From contig NZ_JADWYQ010000083.1 in NCBI RefSeq assembly GCF_022414575.1, forward strand, positions 1-13,623: a DNA stretch of 13,623 bases, read 5' to 3'. Source of the stretch: Streptomyces sp. MUM 178J. Its GTDB lineage: Bacteria; Actinomycetota; Actinomycetes; Streptomycetales; Streptomycetaceae. Positions within the stretch are counted from its first letter, which is position 1. Each line of letters opens with the position of its first letter. Made by a program: the position numbers and the translations under genes. Below the pieces are notes generated by a model that was not told where the DNA came from, searched no databases, and saw only the letters and a list, made by a program, of their open reading frames with translations. This document shows, piece by piece, positions 1-6,333 of this stretch.

Positions 1-175
1 GCCGGACCAGATCAGCGGAGGCGAGTCGGCCCATGTGCTCGCCCACGGCGCGCAGGACTTTCTCGTCCTCTGGAGTGACGCCCTTGAGCCGGTCGCGTAC
101 CGACACACCCGTCGGCCCGTCGGCGATGAACGGGCGGGAGATCTTCCGGAGCGGTTTCCTGGTCGGCTCAGCCAT
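1..175 (-). CDS. tnpB: TnpB RNA-guided nuclease, N-terminal fragment
   Basis: The minus-strand frame opens with ATG at 175-173 and stays open to the window edge (58 codons). The peptide starts MAEPTRKPLRKISRPFIADG and continues with TPEDEKVLRAVGEHMG, which resembles the N-terminus of actinobacterial IS607 TnpB proteins. TnpB is the transposon-encoded ancestor of Cas12, an RNA-guided RuvC-type DNA nuclease; its catalytic residues would be C-terminal and are outside the window, so whether the gene is intact cannot be judged. The start overlaps the tnpA stop by 8 nt (ATGGCTGA, frame change), implying translational coupling. The fragment has no stop codons. Confidence 0.8.
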   Translation of the reverse strand, partial: MAEPTRKPLRKISRPFIADGPTGVSVRDRLKGVTPEDEKVLRAVGEHMGRLASADLVR

Positions 176-743
176 GCTTGGCGGCCTCCAGCGCCTTGTG
201 GGCACGGTTCTTCGCCGACTGTCGGCCGTACAGGCGGGCACAGAACGAGGTGAGCACCTCCACCACATCGCGCGCCAGGTCGTCTTCGACCTCACCGTCG
301 TCCAGGACGACGAGACGGCGACCGTGTGCGGACAGGGCGGCCTCAACGAGTTCGACGTTCATCCGGCCGAGACGGTCTTTGCGCTCCACCACCACGGTGG
401 TCACCTGCGGGTCGGCCAGCAGTCGCTTTGCCTTCGACCGGCATCCGTTCATGCCGGACGCGATCTCCGCCTCTACGCGGACGACGCGGTGACCGGCCTT
501 GGCCGCCCACTCCGACAACCGGGCAATCTGGCGTTCCAGGTCGGCCTTCTGATCGTGGGAGGAGACGCGGGCATACAGGCCCAGACCGCCGATTGTCTCA
601 GAAGTCGCGGCAGCGTCGATGTTCACCAGGATCGTGCGCGGCCCAACCCGCTGAGCAGGCACGGGAAGCGTCCCGTTCTTAAACCATCGGTACGCGGTGT
701 GGGGACTCACCCCCTGCGCTCGTGCCCACTCAGTCAGATTCAC
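168..743 (-). CDS. tnpA: IS607-family serine recombinase transposase
   Basis: This is a 191-residue protein when started at GTG 743-741. Residues 1-45 form a MerR-like helix-turn-helix (VNLTEWARAQGVSPHTAYRW, then a GTLPVPAQRVG wing). Residues 54-185 form a small serine-recombinase catalytic domain: YARVSS with the probable nucleophile S61, and KDRLGRMN with conserved arginines. An N-terminal DNA-binding domain before the catalytic domain is the hallmark of IS607 TnpA. It would catalyse excision and insertion through a phosphoserine intermediate. The upstream in-frame ATG at 761 would add six residues, but relatives begin at (M/V)NLTEWA, and a -10 box sits 6 nt before the GTG, suggesting a leaderless message. 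Length is normal and no frameshift is seen, so the gene may be active. Confidence 0.9.
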   Translation of the reverse strand: MNLTEWARAQGVSPHTAYRWFKNGTLPVPAQRVGPRTILVNIDAAATSETIGGLGLYARVSSHDQKADLERQIARLSEWAAKAGHRVVRVEAEIASGMNGCRSKAKRLLADPQVTTVVVERKDRLGRMNVELVEAALSAHGRRLVVLDDGEVEDDLARDVVEVLTSFCARLYGRQSAKNRAHKALEAAKHG

Positions 744-755
744 GCCACGATCATA
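744..755 (-). promoter_or_regulatory. tnpA promoter -10, leaderless start
   Basis: On the minus strand TATGAT (755-750) matches the -10 consensus and is followed by six bases (CGTGGC) and then the GTG start of tnpA. That places the transcription start on or next to the first base of the start codon, as in leaderless actinobacterial genes. No convincing Shine-Dalgarno sequence precedes the GTG. No clear TTGACA-like -35 element is seen 16-18 nt upstream, so the promoter may be weak. Confidence 0.45.
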
Positions 756-761
756 GCGCAA

Positions 762-983
762 CTAAAGGTAGGCCATGCACGCTTATACACACTCAGTCGA
801 GGACAGTTCCCTACCCCTCGGGTCGGACCTGGAGTGCTTGACCGGTCACCGCGTCGCCCAGTCGCCGTTCGAGCCGGACCAGCGGGTTGGAGCCGGGTGC
901 GGCTTCCCGGCCAGCACTGTGCCCCCGCCTCCCCCATGGCGTCCCACCAGGGAAAACCGCTGTCCATTCAGGGGTGCGGCACG
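762..983. other. Spacer between IS607 tnpA and hen1
   Basis: This spacer of about 220 bp lies between divergent tnpA and hen1. It should contain the IS607 terminus and whatever remains of the original hen1 upstream region. Open frames cross it on both strands, but none has a credible start, ribosome-binding site or recognisable product. A perfect 10 bp palindrome TGACCGGTCA is present at 839-848. I see no tRNA or terminator-like hairpin with a T-run. Confidence 0.4.
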
Positions 984-1006
984 CATACTCGGTCAGGTGT
1001 TCCTGA
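984..1006 (+). promoter_or_regulatory. Possible leaderless hen1 promoter with start-site inverted repeat
   Basis: CATACT (984-989) ends 7 nt before the hen1 GTG (997), and no purine-rich ribosome-binding site lies between, which fits a leaderless transcript. The start codon is embedded in a 5 bp inverted repeat, TCAGG (993-997) and CCTGA (1002-1006), with a 4 nt loop. No good -35 element is visible. The repeat could be an operator or chance. Confidence 0.3.
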
Positions 1007-2469
1007 CGATTTCCACCACCGGCACTCCAGAGCGTCCCGCCACCGATCTCGGGTTTCTGCTGCACAAGCATCCGGAGAAGGCGCAGGACTTCTCCACCGC
1101 GCACGGCCGGGCGCAGGTCTTCTACCCCGAGGCCTCCGACGAGCGGTGCACGGCGGCGCTGCTGCTGGAGGTGGACCCCGTGGCGCTGGTGAGGCGCGGC
1201 AAGGGCAAGGGGCGCGGCGGGGCGCCGGACGCCGCGCTGGCGCAGTATGTGAACGACCGGCCTTATGCGGCCTCGTCGTTGCTGGCCGTGGCGGTGAGCA
1301 CCGTGTTCAGAAGTGCGCTGCGGGGGGTGTGCGCCGCAATGCCCGAGCGGGCCGCGGCGGCGATGCCGCTGCGCGTGGAGGTGCCGGCGATGCCTGCGCG
1401 CGGGGGAGCGGAGCTGGTGCGCAGGCTGTTCGAGCCGCTGGGCTGGAGCACCGTGCAGGCCGAGCCGGTGGCGCTCGACGAGGAGTTCCCCGAGTGGGGC
1501 GAGTCCCGGTACGTACGGCTCGTGCTGGAAGGGGAGCTGAGGCTCGCCGATGCGCTGCGGCAGCTGTATGTGCTGCTGCCGGTGCTGGACGACGCCAAGC
1601 ACTACTGGGTCGCGCCCGACGAGGTCGACAAGCTACTGCGGGCGGGCGACGGCTGGCTGGCCGAGCACCCCGAGCAGAAGCTGATCGCCAGCCGCTATCT
1701 TGCGCGCCGCCGGGGCCTGACACGCGAGGCGATGGACCGGCTGGAGCTGGTGCGACTCGCCGAGGCCGACGATCTCGACGTCGAGGACGTGGACAACGCC
1801 GTCGACGAGACCGCGGACACCGAGGAGCAGCCGGTTCCACTCGCCGTACGGCGTCGGGACGCCATCCTGGCGGAGCTGCGCGCCGCGGGCGCGGGCCGCC
1901 TTCTCGACCTGGGCTGCGGGCCGGGCCAGTTGGTGCAGGCGCTGCTCAAGGACGCGTCCTTTACCGAGATCGTCGGCATGGATGTGTCCATGCGGGCGCT
2001 GAACCTCGCCGGACGCCGGCTGAAGCTGGACCGGATGGGCGAGCGCCAGGCCGCCCGCGTCACCCTGCTCCAGGGCTCGCTCACGTACACCGACAAGAGG
2101 CTCACCGGCTATGACGCCGCCGTGCTCAGCGAGGTGATCGAGCATGTCGACCTGGAGCGGCTGCCGTCGCTCGAGTACGCGGTGTTCGGCGCGGCCCGCC
2201 CCCGCACCGTGATCGTGACCACGCCGAACGTCGAGTACAACGTCCGCTGGGAGTCCCTGCCCGCAGGCCATGTCCGCCACGGCGACCACCGCTTCGAGTG
2301 GACCCGCGAGGAGTTCCGCCGCTGGGCGCAGGACGCGGCGCGGCAGTACGGATACGACGTGCGGCACGCGCCCGTCGGTCCCGACGACCCCGAGGTGGGG
2401 CCGCCCACCCAGATGGCCGTGTTCACCGCACGGCAGACCGACCGGAAGAAGGAGGTGACGGCCGCATGA
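997..2469 (+). CDS. hen1: 3'-terminal RNA ribose 2'-O-methyltransferase Hen1
   Basis: Bacterial Hen1 transfers methyl from S-adenosylmethionine to the 2'-OH of the 3'-terminal ribose of a cleaved RNA before Pnkp ligates it, so that the repaired RNA resists recutting at that site. The product has 490 residues from GTG 997, close to characterised bacterial Hen1 (about 465). Residues 1 to about 240 (starting VFLTISTTGTPERPATDLGF) match the bacterial Hen1 N-terminal domain, which activates the Pnkp ligase. The methyltransferase domain spans about 285-480: SAM-binding LLDLGCGPGQ with D304, the Mn-binding EVIEH (E379, E382, H383) and the later DHRFEW (H431). The start was chosen because the conserved VFLTISTTG begins there; the longer upstream frame has no homologous content. 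It overlaps pnkp by 4 nt (ATGA). Confidence 0.93.
   Translation: MFLTISTTGTPERPATDLGFLLHKHPEKAQDFSTAHGRAQVFYPEASDERCTAALLLEVDPVALVRRGKGKGRGGAPDAALAQYVNDRPYAASSLLAVAVSTVFRSALRGVCAAMPERAAAAMPLRVEVPAMPARGGAELVRRLFEPLGWSTVQAEPVALDEEFPEWGESRYVRLVLEGELRLADALRQLYVLLPVLDDAKHYWVAPDEVDKLLRAGDGWLAEHPEQKLIASRYLARRRGLTREAMDRLELVRLAEADDLDVEDVDNAVDETADTEEQPVPLAVRRRDAILAELRAAGAGRLLDLGCGPGQLVQALLKDASFTEIVGMDVSMRALNLAGRRLKLDRMGERQAARVTLLQGSLTYTDKRLTGYDAAVLSEVIEHVDLERLPSLEYAVFGAARPRTVIVTTPNVEYNVRWESLPAGHVRHGDHRFEWTREEFRRWAQDAARQYGYDVRHAPVGPDDPEVGPPTQMAVFTARQTDRKKEVTAA
2449..2458 (+). promoter_or_regulatory. Perfect ribosome-binding site for pnkp
   Basis: AAGGAGGTGA inside the end of hen1 is a 10-base full complement of the 16S rRNA 3' end. 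It lies 7 nt before the pnkp ATG (2466). Because hen1 stops at 2469, pnkp can be both translationally coupled and independently initiated at a high rate. Confidence 0.85.
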
Positions 2470-4994
2470 GCACCGCACGCACGCTCGCCGTGACCGATCT
2501 GTCCCTCGTCGTCCTCGTCGGGGCCACCGGATCCGGCAAGTCGACTTTCGCCCGCAGGCACTTCAAGCCCACCGAGGTCGTCTCGTCCGACTTCTGCCGC
2601 GGTCTCGTCGCCGACGACGAGAACGACCAGAGCGCCAGCGGCGACGCCTTCGACGTGCTGCACTACATCGTCGGCAAGCGTCTCGCCGCCGGTCGGCTGA
2701 CCGTCGTCGACGCCACCAACGTGCAGTCCGAGAGCCGCCGCCGGCTGATCCGGCTGGCCCGCTCCCACGATGTGCTGCCCATCGCGATCGTGCTCGACAT
2801 GCCGGAGGAGGTATGCGCGGAGCGCAACGCGCTGCGCCCCGACCGGGCCGGGATGCCGCGCCGCGTCATCCGGCGCCACCGCAGCGAGCTGCGCCGCTCG
2901 CTGCGCGGACTGGAGCGCGAGGGCTTCCGCAAGGTGCACGTCCTGCGCGGCGTCGCCGAGGCGGAGAGCGCCGGCGTCGTGCGGGAGAAGCGGTTCAACG
3001 ACCTGGCCCACCTCACCGGGCCGTTCGACGTCATCGGCGATGTGCATGGCTGCAGCGGCGAACTGGAAGCCCTGCTCGCCAAGCTCGGCTACGCGGACGG
3101 CGTCCACCCCGACGGGCGCACCGCCGTCTTCGTCGGCGACCTCGTCGACCGCGGCCCCGACTCCCCGGGCGTGCTGCGCCGCGTGATGTCGATGGTGTCC
3201 TCAGGCAATGCACTGTGCGTGCCCGGCAACCACGAGAACAAGCTCGGCCGCTGGCTCGGCGGCCGCAGGGTCCAGCACACGCACGGCCTCGCGGAGACCG
3301 TCGAGCAGCTGGAGCGGGAGGACGCGTCCTTCCGCGAGCAGGTGCGCGAGTTCATCGGCTCGCTCGTCAGCCACTACGTCCTGGACGAGGGCAGGCTGGT
3401 CGTCTGCCACGCCGGACTTCCGGAGAAGTACCACGGACGCACCTCGGGCCGGGTCCGCTCGCACGCCCTGTACGGCGACACGACCGGCGAGACCGACGAG
3501 TTCGGGCTGCCCGTGCGCTACCCGTGGGCCGAGGAGTACCGCGGGCGGGCCGCGGTCGTCTACGGCCACACCCCCGTGCCCCGCGCCTCCTGGCTCAACA
3601 ACACCATCTGCCTGGACACCGGCGCGGTCTTCGGCGGCCGGCTGACCGCACTGCGCTGGCCGGAGCGGGAACTCGTCGACGTACCGGCCGAGAAGGTCTG
3701 GTACGAGCCGGTCAGACCGCTTGCCGCCGACGCTCCGGGCGGCCGCGAGGGCCGTCCGCTCGACCTCGCCGATGTGCACGGGCGGCGGATCGTGGAGACC
3801 GCCCAGATGGGCCGTGTCTCCGTACGCGAGGAGAACGCGGCCGCAGCGCTTGAGGTCATGAGCCGCTTCGCCGTCGACCCTCGGGTGCTGCTCTATCTGC
3901 CGCCGACGATGGCCCCCACCGCAGCCTCGAAGGAACCGGGCTTCCTGGAGCATCCGGCCGAGGCGTTCGCCCAGTACCGGGCTGACGGCGTCGAGCGGGT
4001 GGTGTGCGAGGAGAAGCACATGGGCTCCCGCGCCGTGGCGCTCGTCTGCCGGGACGCGGCCGCCGCCCGCGAACGCTTCGACACGGACACGGCGGGCGCC
4101 CTGCACACCCGCACCGGGCGGCCGTTCTTCGACGACCCGGCCATGACGGAGGCGATCCTGAAGCGGCTGCGCGCAGCCGTCACCGCGGCCGGCCTGTGGG
4201 AGGAGCTGGACACCGACTGGCTGCTGCTCGACGCCGAGCTGATGCCCTGGTCGCTCAAGGCGCAGGGGCTGCTGCGCAGCCAGTACGCGGCGGTGGGCGC
4301 CGCGGCCGGCGCGGCGCTCCCGGCCGCGTCGGCGGCCCTGGAGGCGGCCGCGGCGCGCGGCGTGCGCGTGGACGGCCTGCTCGCCGCCCAGCGGGAGCGC
4401 ACCGCCGACGCGTCCGCGTTCATCGCCGCGTACCGGCGCTACTGCTGGAGCACGGACGGTCTGGACGGGGTGCACCTCGCGCCGTTCCAGATCCTCGCCG
4501 TGCGGGGCCGTTCGCTGGCCGCCGTGGAGCACGATGTGCAGCTGGCGTGGCTCGACCGGCTCGCCGAACATGACGCGAGCGGACTGCTCCAGGTCACCCG
4601 GCGGCTCATCGTCGACACCGGCGACGAGGCGTCGGTGCGCGCCGGGACCGACTGGTGGTCGGAGCTGACCGGCCGCGGCGGCGAGGGCATGGTCGTCAAG
4701 CCGCTGGGCGGGCTCGTCCGGGACGCCGAGGGCCGGCTGCTGCAGCCGGGCGTCAAGGTGCGAGGACGGGAGTATCTGCGGATCGTCTACGGCCCCGAAT
4801 ACACCCGCCCGGCCAACCTGGAGCGGCTGCGCAACCGTTCCCTCGGCCATAAGCGCTCCCTCGCGCTGCGCGAGTACGCCCTGGGGCTGGAGGCGCTGGA
4901 CCGGCTCGCGGACGGTGAACCGCTGTGGCGGGTGCATGAAGCGGTGTTCGCGGTCCTGGCGCTGGAGTCCGAGCCGGTGGACCCCCGCCTCTGA
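2466..4994 (+). CDS. pnkp: Polynucleotide kinase-phosphatase-ligase Pnkp
   Basis: This is the trifunctional RNA-repair enzyme partner of Hen1, with 842 residues (Clostridium thermocellum Pnkp has about 870). Residues 1 to about 170 form the 5'-OH kinase with P-loop GATGSGKST (K25). Residues about 185-400 form the calcineurin-like 2',3'-phosphatase with GDVHG (D192, H194), GDLVDRGPDS (D225), GNHENK (N255, H256), CHAGL (H315) and GHTPVP (H368). Residues about 480-842 form the adenylyltransferase/ligase domain with EEKHMGSRA (nucleophile K517), EGMVVKP (E740) and KVRGREYLR (K764). All catalytic motifs look intact. On its own the ligase module is weak; with Hen1 it forms a repair complex for tRNAs and other RNAs cut by ribotoxins. 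Translational coupling to hen1 fits fixed stoichiometry. Confidence 0.95.
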   Translation: MSTARTLAVTDLSLVVLVGATGSGKSTFARRHFKPTEVVSSDFCRGLVADDENDQSASGDAFDVLHYIVGKRLAAGRLTVVDATNVQSESRRRLIRLARSHDVLPIAIVLDMPEEVCAERNALRPDRAGMPRRVIRRHRSELRRSLRGLEREGFRKVHVLRGVAEAESAGVVREKRFNDLAHLTGPFDVIGDVHGCSGELEALLAKLGYADGVHPDGRTAVFVGDLVDRGPDSPGVLRRVMSMVSSGNALCVPGNHENKLGRWLGGRRVQHTHGLAETVEQLEREDASFREQVREFIGSLVSHYVLDEGRLVVCHAGLPEKYHGRTSGRVRSHALYGDTTGETDEFGLPVRYPWAEEYRGRAAVVYGHTPVPRASWLNNTICLDTGAVFGGRLTALRWPERELVDVPAEKVWYEPVRPLAADAPGGREGRPLDLADVHGRRIVETAQMGRVSVREENAAAALEVMSRFAVDPRVLLYLPPTMAPTAASKEPGFLEHPAEAFAQYRADGVERVVCEEKHMGSRAVALVCRDAAAARERFDTDTAGALHTRTGRPFFDDPAMTEAILKRLRAAVTAAGLWEELDTDWLLLDAELMPWSLKAQGLLRSQYAAVGAAAGAALPAASAALEAAAARGVRVDGLLAAQRERTADASAFIAAYRRYCWSTDGLDGVHLAPFQILAVRGRSLAAVEHDVQLAWLDRLAEHDASGLLQVTRRLIVDTGDEASVRAGTDWWSELTGRGGEGMVVKPLGGLVRDAEGRLLQPGVKVRGREYLRIVYGPEYTRPANLERLRNRSLGHKRSLALREYALGLEALDRLADGEPLWRVHEAVFAVLALESEPVDPRL

Positions 4995-5003
4995 GGCGCG
5001 GCC

Positions 5004-5019
5004 GGGGGGATAGCCCCCC
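5004..5019 (+). terminator. GC hairpin just after pnkp
   Basis: GGGGGG (5004-5009), loop ATAG, CCCCCC (5014-5019) begins 10 nt after the pnkp stop. There is no T-run, which is usual for Streptomyces hairpin terminators. It is the first of several strong hairpins in this interval. Confidence 0.5.
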
Positions 5020-5068
5020 CCACCCTCCCCTGCTCCCAGGGGCGCAGGGGGATCCCACTTCCCGAAAC

Positions 5069-5083
5069 GGGGGCTCCGCCCCC
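5069..5083. terminator. Hairpin GGGGGC-TCC-GCCCCC
   Basis: A perfect 6 bp G/C stem with a 3 nt loop. A mirror-image copy (GGGGC-GGA-GCCCC) lies at 5227-5239. It could terminate transcription leaving pnkp; there is no T-tract. Confidence 0.4.
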
Positions 5084-5239
5084 AGACCCCCGGTACGGCC
5101 CTCGGCCGTGTCCTCAATCGCCGGACGGGCTGAGATATTCAGCCCCGCCTGGGGGTACCTCCGTGGGGGTACCCCCGGACGGAGTCTGGGGGAGGTAGCT
5201 GGGGGAGATTGAGGCGCGCGGGTTCGGGGGCGGAGCCCC
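5070..5239. repeat. Nested inverted-repeat element, Streptomyces dispersed-repeat type
   Basis: The outer arms are GGGGCTCCGCCCC (5070-5082) and its exact reverse complement (5227-5239). The next level is CCTCAATC (5112-5119) and GATTGAGG (5207-5214). Inside are two hairpins: GGGCTGA-GATAT-TCAGCCC (5127-5145), and CTCCGT/ACGGAG (5159-5164, 5179-5184) enclosing the palindrome GGGGGTACCCCC (5165-5176). GGGGGTACC also occurs twice directly (5151-5159 and 5165-5173). The CCTCAATCGCCGGACGGG segment is, from memory, a very common Streptomyces intergenic sequence. It may act as a bidirectional terminator or be a MITE-like relic. Confidence 0.6.
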
Positions 5240-5294
5240 GGAGAGAGGCGCGGCTGCGTCGCACGCAGGGGCAGACCGGTGCAGATCGGCCCAC

Positions 5295-5326
5295 GAGGGG
5301 CGCACGGATGCGGCTGAGGGGCGCAC
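5295..5326 (+). promoter_or_regulatory. Two 11 bp direct repeats upstream of the crp-like promoter
   Basis: GAGGGGCGCAC occurs exactly at 5295-5305 and 5316-5326, start to start 21 bp, so both copies face the same side of the helix. The second ends 12 nt before the -35 element at 5339. This geometry is typical of a dimeric activator or a response regulator bound upstream of RNA polymerase. The binding protein is unknown. Confidence 0.45.
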
Positions 5327-5338
5327 ACGTCCTTCGCG

Positions 5339-5367
5339 TTGACGCCCATCCGCCGGCCTTCTAGCGT
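5339..5367 (+). promoter_or_regulatory. Predicted promoter of the crp-like gene
   Basis: TTGACG (5339-5344), 17 nt spacer, TAGCGT (5362-5367). This fits the Streptomyces vegetative (HrdB) pattern TTGAC-N17/18-TANNNT well. The expected start near 5374 gives a leader of about 150 nt before the ATG at 5523. It is the strongest promoter candidate I can see in the window. Confidence 0.6.
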
Positions 5368-5383
5368 TCAAAAGCCCGCAGAG

Positions 5384-5417
5384 TGACGCGATGTCAATTC
5401 TGTTGCTGACGGCGTCA
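5384..5417 (+). promoter_or_regulatory. Pair of TGAC...GTCA inverted repeats, candidate operators
   Basis: TGAC-GCGAT-GTCA (5384-5396) and TGACG-G-CGTCA (5407-5417) have centres 22 bp apart, about two helical turns. They sit roughly +10 to +44 relative to the predicted transcription start, a position suited to repression. The half-site partly resembles the Crp-family TGTGA/TCACA core, so autoregulation by the neighbouring Crp-like protein is possible. The differing inner spacings argue for caution. Confidence 0.3.
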
Positions 5418-5522
5418 CTGGTGCGGGCCAGACACGGGCCAGGTACGGGCGAAGAACGGGCACACTCAGCGAAGGCGTGGTCCCCCCGGAGAAAGGGCCG
5501 AATCATCCGTTGTGGGGGGACG

Positions 5523-6248
5523 ATGAGTCTGTTTGGTCAGCACAGGTCGTTCCTCGACGCACTCACCGCCCAGGACCGCCGCGCGCTGCTCGCCGAGGGC
5601 GCACCCCGCTCGTACCGACCCGGCGAGGTGATGATCCGCGAGCGTGACACCACCACCTATGTCCTCGCGCTGCTGTCCGGATGGGCGGTCGTCTCGGTCG
5701 AGACGGAGCGCGCGGCCCGGCTCATTCTCGCCGTGCGGGGCGCCGGTGAAGTCGTGGGCGATCTGGCCGCAGTGGACCAGGGCCCGCGCAGCGCCACCGT
5801 CACCGCGCTGAGCCGCGTCGACGCCGTGTCCGTGTCGGGCGGCCGCTTCCGGGGATTCCTCGCGGCCCGTCCCCACGCCACCTCGCTGATCATGCGGCAG
5901 CTCAGCGCCCGGCTGCGCAGCGCCGACAGCGAACGCCGCTCCCTCGCCTCCGCGACCGTGCTCCAGCGGCTGGCCGCCCGCCTCGCGGAACTCGCCGAAC
6001 GGGCGGGCCGCAGGGAGGACGGCGGCACCGTGGTGGAACTGCCACTGCCGCAGCACGATCTGGCCGCCGCCATCGGGGCCACCCGGGAGGCCGTCGCCAA
6101 GGCGCTGCGCCAGCTCAGGGAGGACGGCGTGGTCCGCACGGCCAACCGCCGCGTGACCGTCGTCGACATGCGGGCGCTGTTCCACCTCGCCCAGGGCCGC
6201 GGGCTCCCCGTCGGCCGGCCGTCTCGAAAACCTCCGCCGACTGTGTAA
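5523..6248 (+). CDS. Crp/Fnr-family cyclic-nucleotide-type transcription regulator
   Basis: The product has 241 residues. Residues 1 to about 115 form a cyclic-nucleotide-binding beta-roll. The phosphate-binding cassette GEVVGDLAAVDQGPRSA (residues 75-91) keeps E76, D80, R89, S90 and A91, including the R-S pair that holds the cyclic phosphate in E. coli Crp; most non-binding members lose it. A dimerisation helix spans about 116-165. The C-terminal winged helix-turn-helix (about 173-215) contains LPLPQHDLAAAIGATREAV and ALRQLREDGVV. The ATG was chosen because a G-rich ribosome-binding site precedes it and the conserved domain begins within a few residues. The gene is 85 nt upstream of a cyclase-like gene on the same strand, so the two may be functionally linked. 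No Fe-S cysteine cluster is present, which argues against an Fnr-type oxygen sensor. The natural ligand is unknown. Confidence 0.88.
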   Translation: MSLFGQHRSFLDALTAQDRRALLAEGAPRSYRPGEVMIRERDTTTYVLALLSGWAVVSVETERAARLILAVRGAGEVVGDLAAVDQGPRSATVTALSRVDAVSVSGGRFRGFLAARPHATSLIMRQLSARLRSADSERRSLASATVLQRLAARLAELAERAGRREDGGTVVELPLPQHDLAAAIGATREAVAKALRQLREDGVVRTANRRVTVVDMRALFHLAQGRGLPVGRPSRKPPPTV

Positions 6249-6290
6249 ACGGCTACATCGCAGACCCCCGTCGCCCGGCCAGAGTTGTTC

Positions 6291-6322
6291 CGTCACCAAG
6301 CGTCACAGCACCGTCAAGGTCA
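6291..6322 (+). promoter_or_regulatory. Four GTCA half-sites before the cyclase-like operon
   Basis: CGTCAC occurs at 6291-6296 and 6301-6306, exactly 10 bp apart, followed by CCGTCA (6311-6316) and GGTCA (6318-6322). The same GTCA core forms the inverted repeats upstream of the crp-like gene. The array directly precedes the ribosome-binding site of the next gene (AAGGGAG, 6322-6328). It could be an operator for the Crp-like protein. I see no clear -35/-10 pair here, so the operon may also be read through from the crp-like promoter. Confidence 0.3.
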
Positions 6323-6333
6323 AGGGAGTCCCC

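Larger units (their letters stand above)
1..761 (-). mobile_element. IS607-family insertion sequence, partial
   Basis: A serine-recombinase tnpA followed by an overlapping tnpB on the minus strand is the diagnostic gene order of IS607-family elements. The tnpB part leaves the window, so the far end and the guide-RNA region expected downstream of tnpB cannot be seen. The near end lies somewhere between the tnpA promoter (about 756-780) and the hen1 promoter (about 984). IS607 elements make no target duplication and insert at a GG-type dinucleotide, so the exact boundary cannot be placed by eye. Confidence is high for family, low for the right-hand boundary. Confidence 0.85.
4995..5522. other. 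528 bp gene-free interval between pnkp and crp-like gene
   Basis: The pnkp-proximal part (4995-5240) is a run of GC hairpins and nested inverted repeats. The crp-proximal part (about 5290-5522) holds two 11 bp direct repeats, a TTGACG-N17-TAGCGT promoter, two TGAC...GTCA inverted repeats in the predicted leader, and a G-rich ribosome-binding site (GGGGGG, about 5515-5520). I see no convincing protein-coding gene here. A frame extending the crp-like gene upstream to 5391 lacks a ribosome-binding site and conserved residues. Confidence 0.7.

Noticed and set aside
839..848. Palindrome TGACCGGTCA as a further copy of the GTCA operator
   Set aside because: Short, different spacing, and not next to a recognisable promoter; probably chance.
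1..882. GCCGGACCAG at 1-10 and 873-882 as IS607 end repeats
   Set aside because: The first copy is inside the tnpB coding sequence, and IS607 elements do not need such terminal repeats; a 10-mer match in GC-rich DNA is weak evidence.
860..905. tRNA-like GTTCGAG sequence
   Set aside because: The flanking bases do not form a T-stem and no acceptor or anticodon arm can be built.
775..996. 74-codon upstream extension of hen1
   Set aside because: Not similar to Hen1; the conserved N-terminus starts at GTG 997 and the extension begins at the IS607 edge.
33..2114. Plus-strand open frame of 693 codons
   Set aside because: It crosses antisense tnpA and runs out of frame through hen1; no conserved content.
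3201..5117. Minus-strand open frame of 638 codons
   Set aside because: Antisense to pnkp, whose catalytic motifs prove the plus frame.
5391..5522. 44-codon upstream extension of the crp-like gene
   Set aside because: It lacks a ribosome-binding site, shows no family similarity and overlaps the candidate operators.
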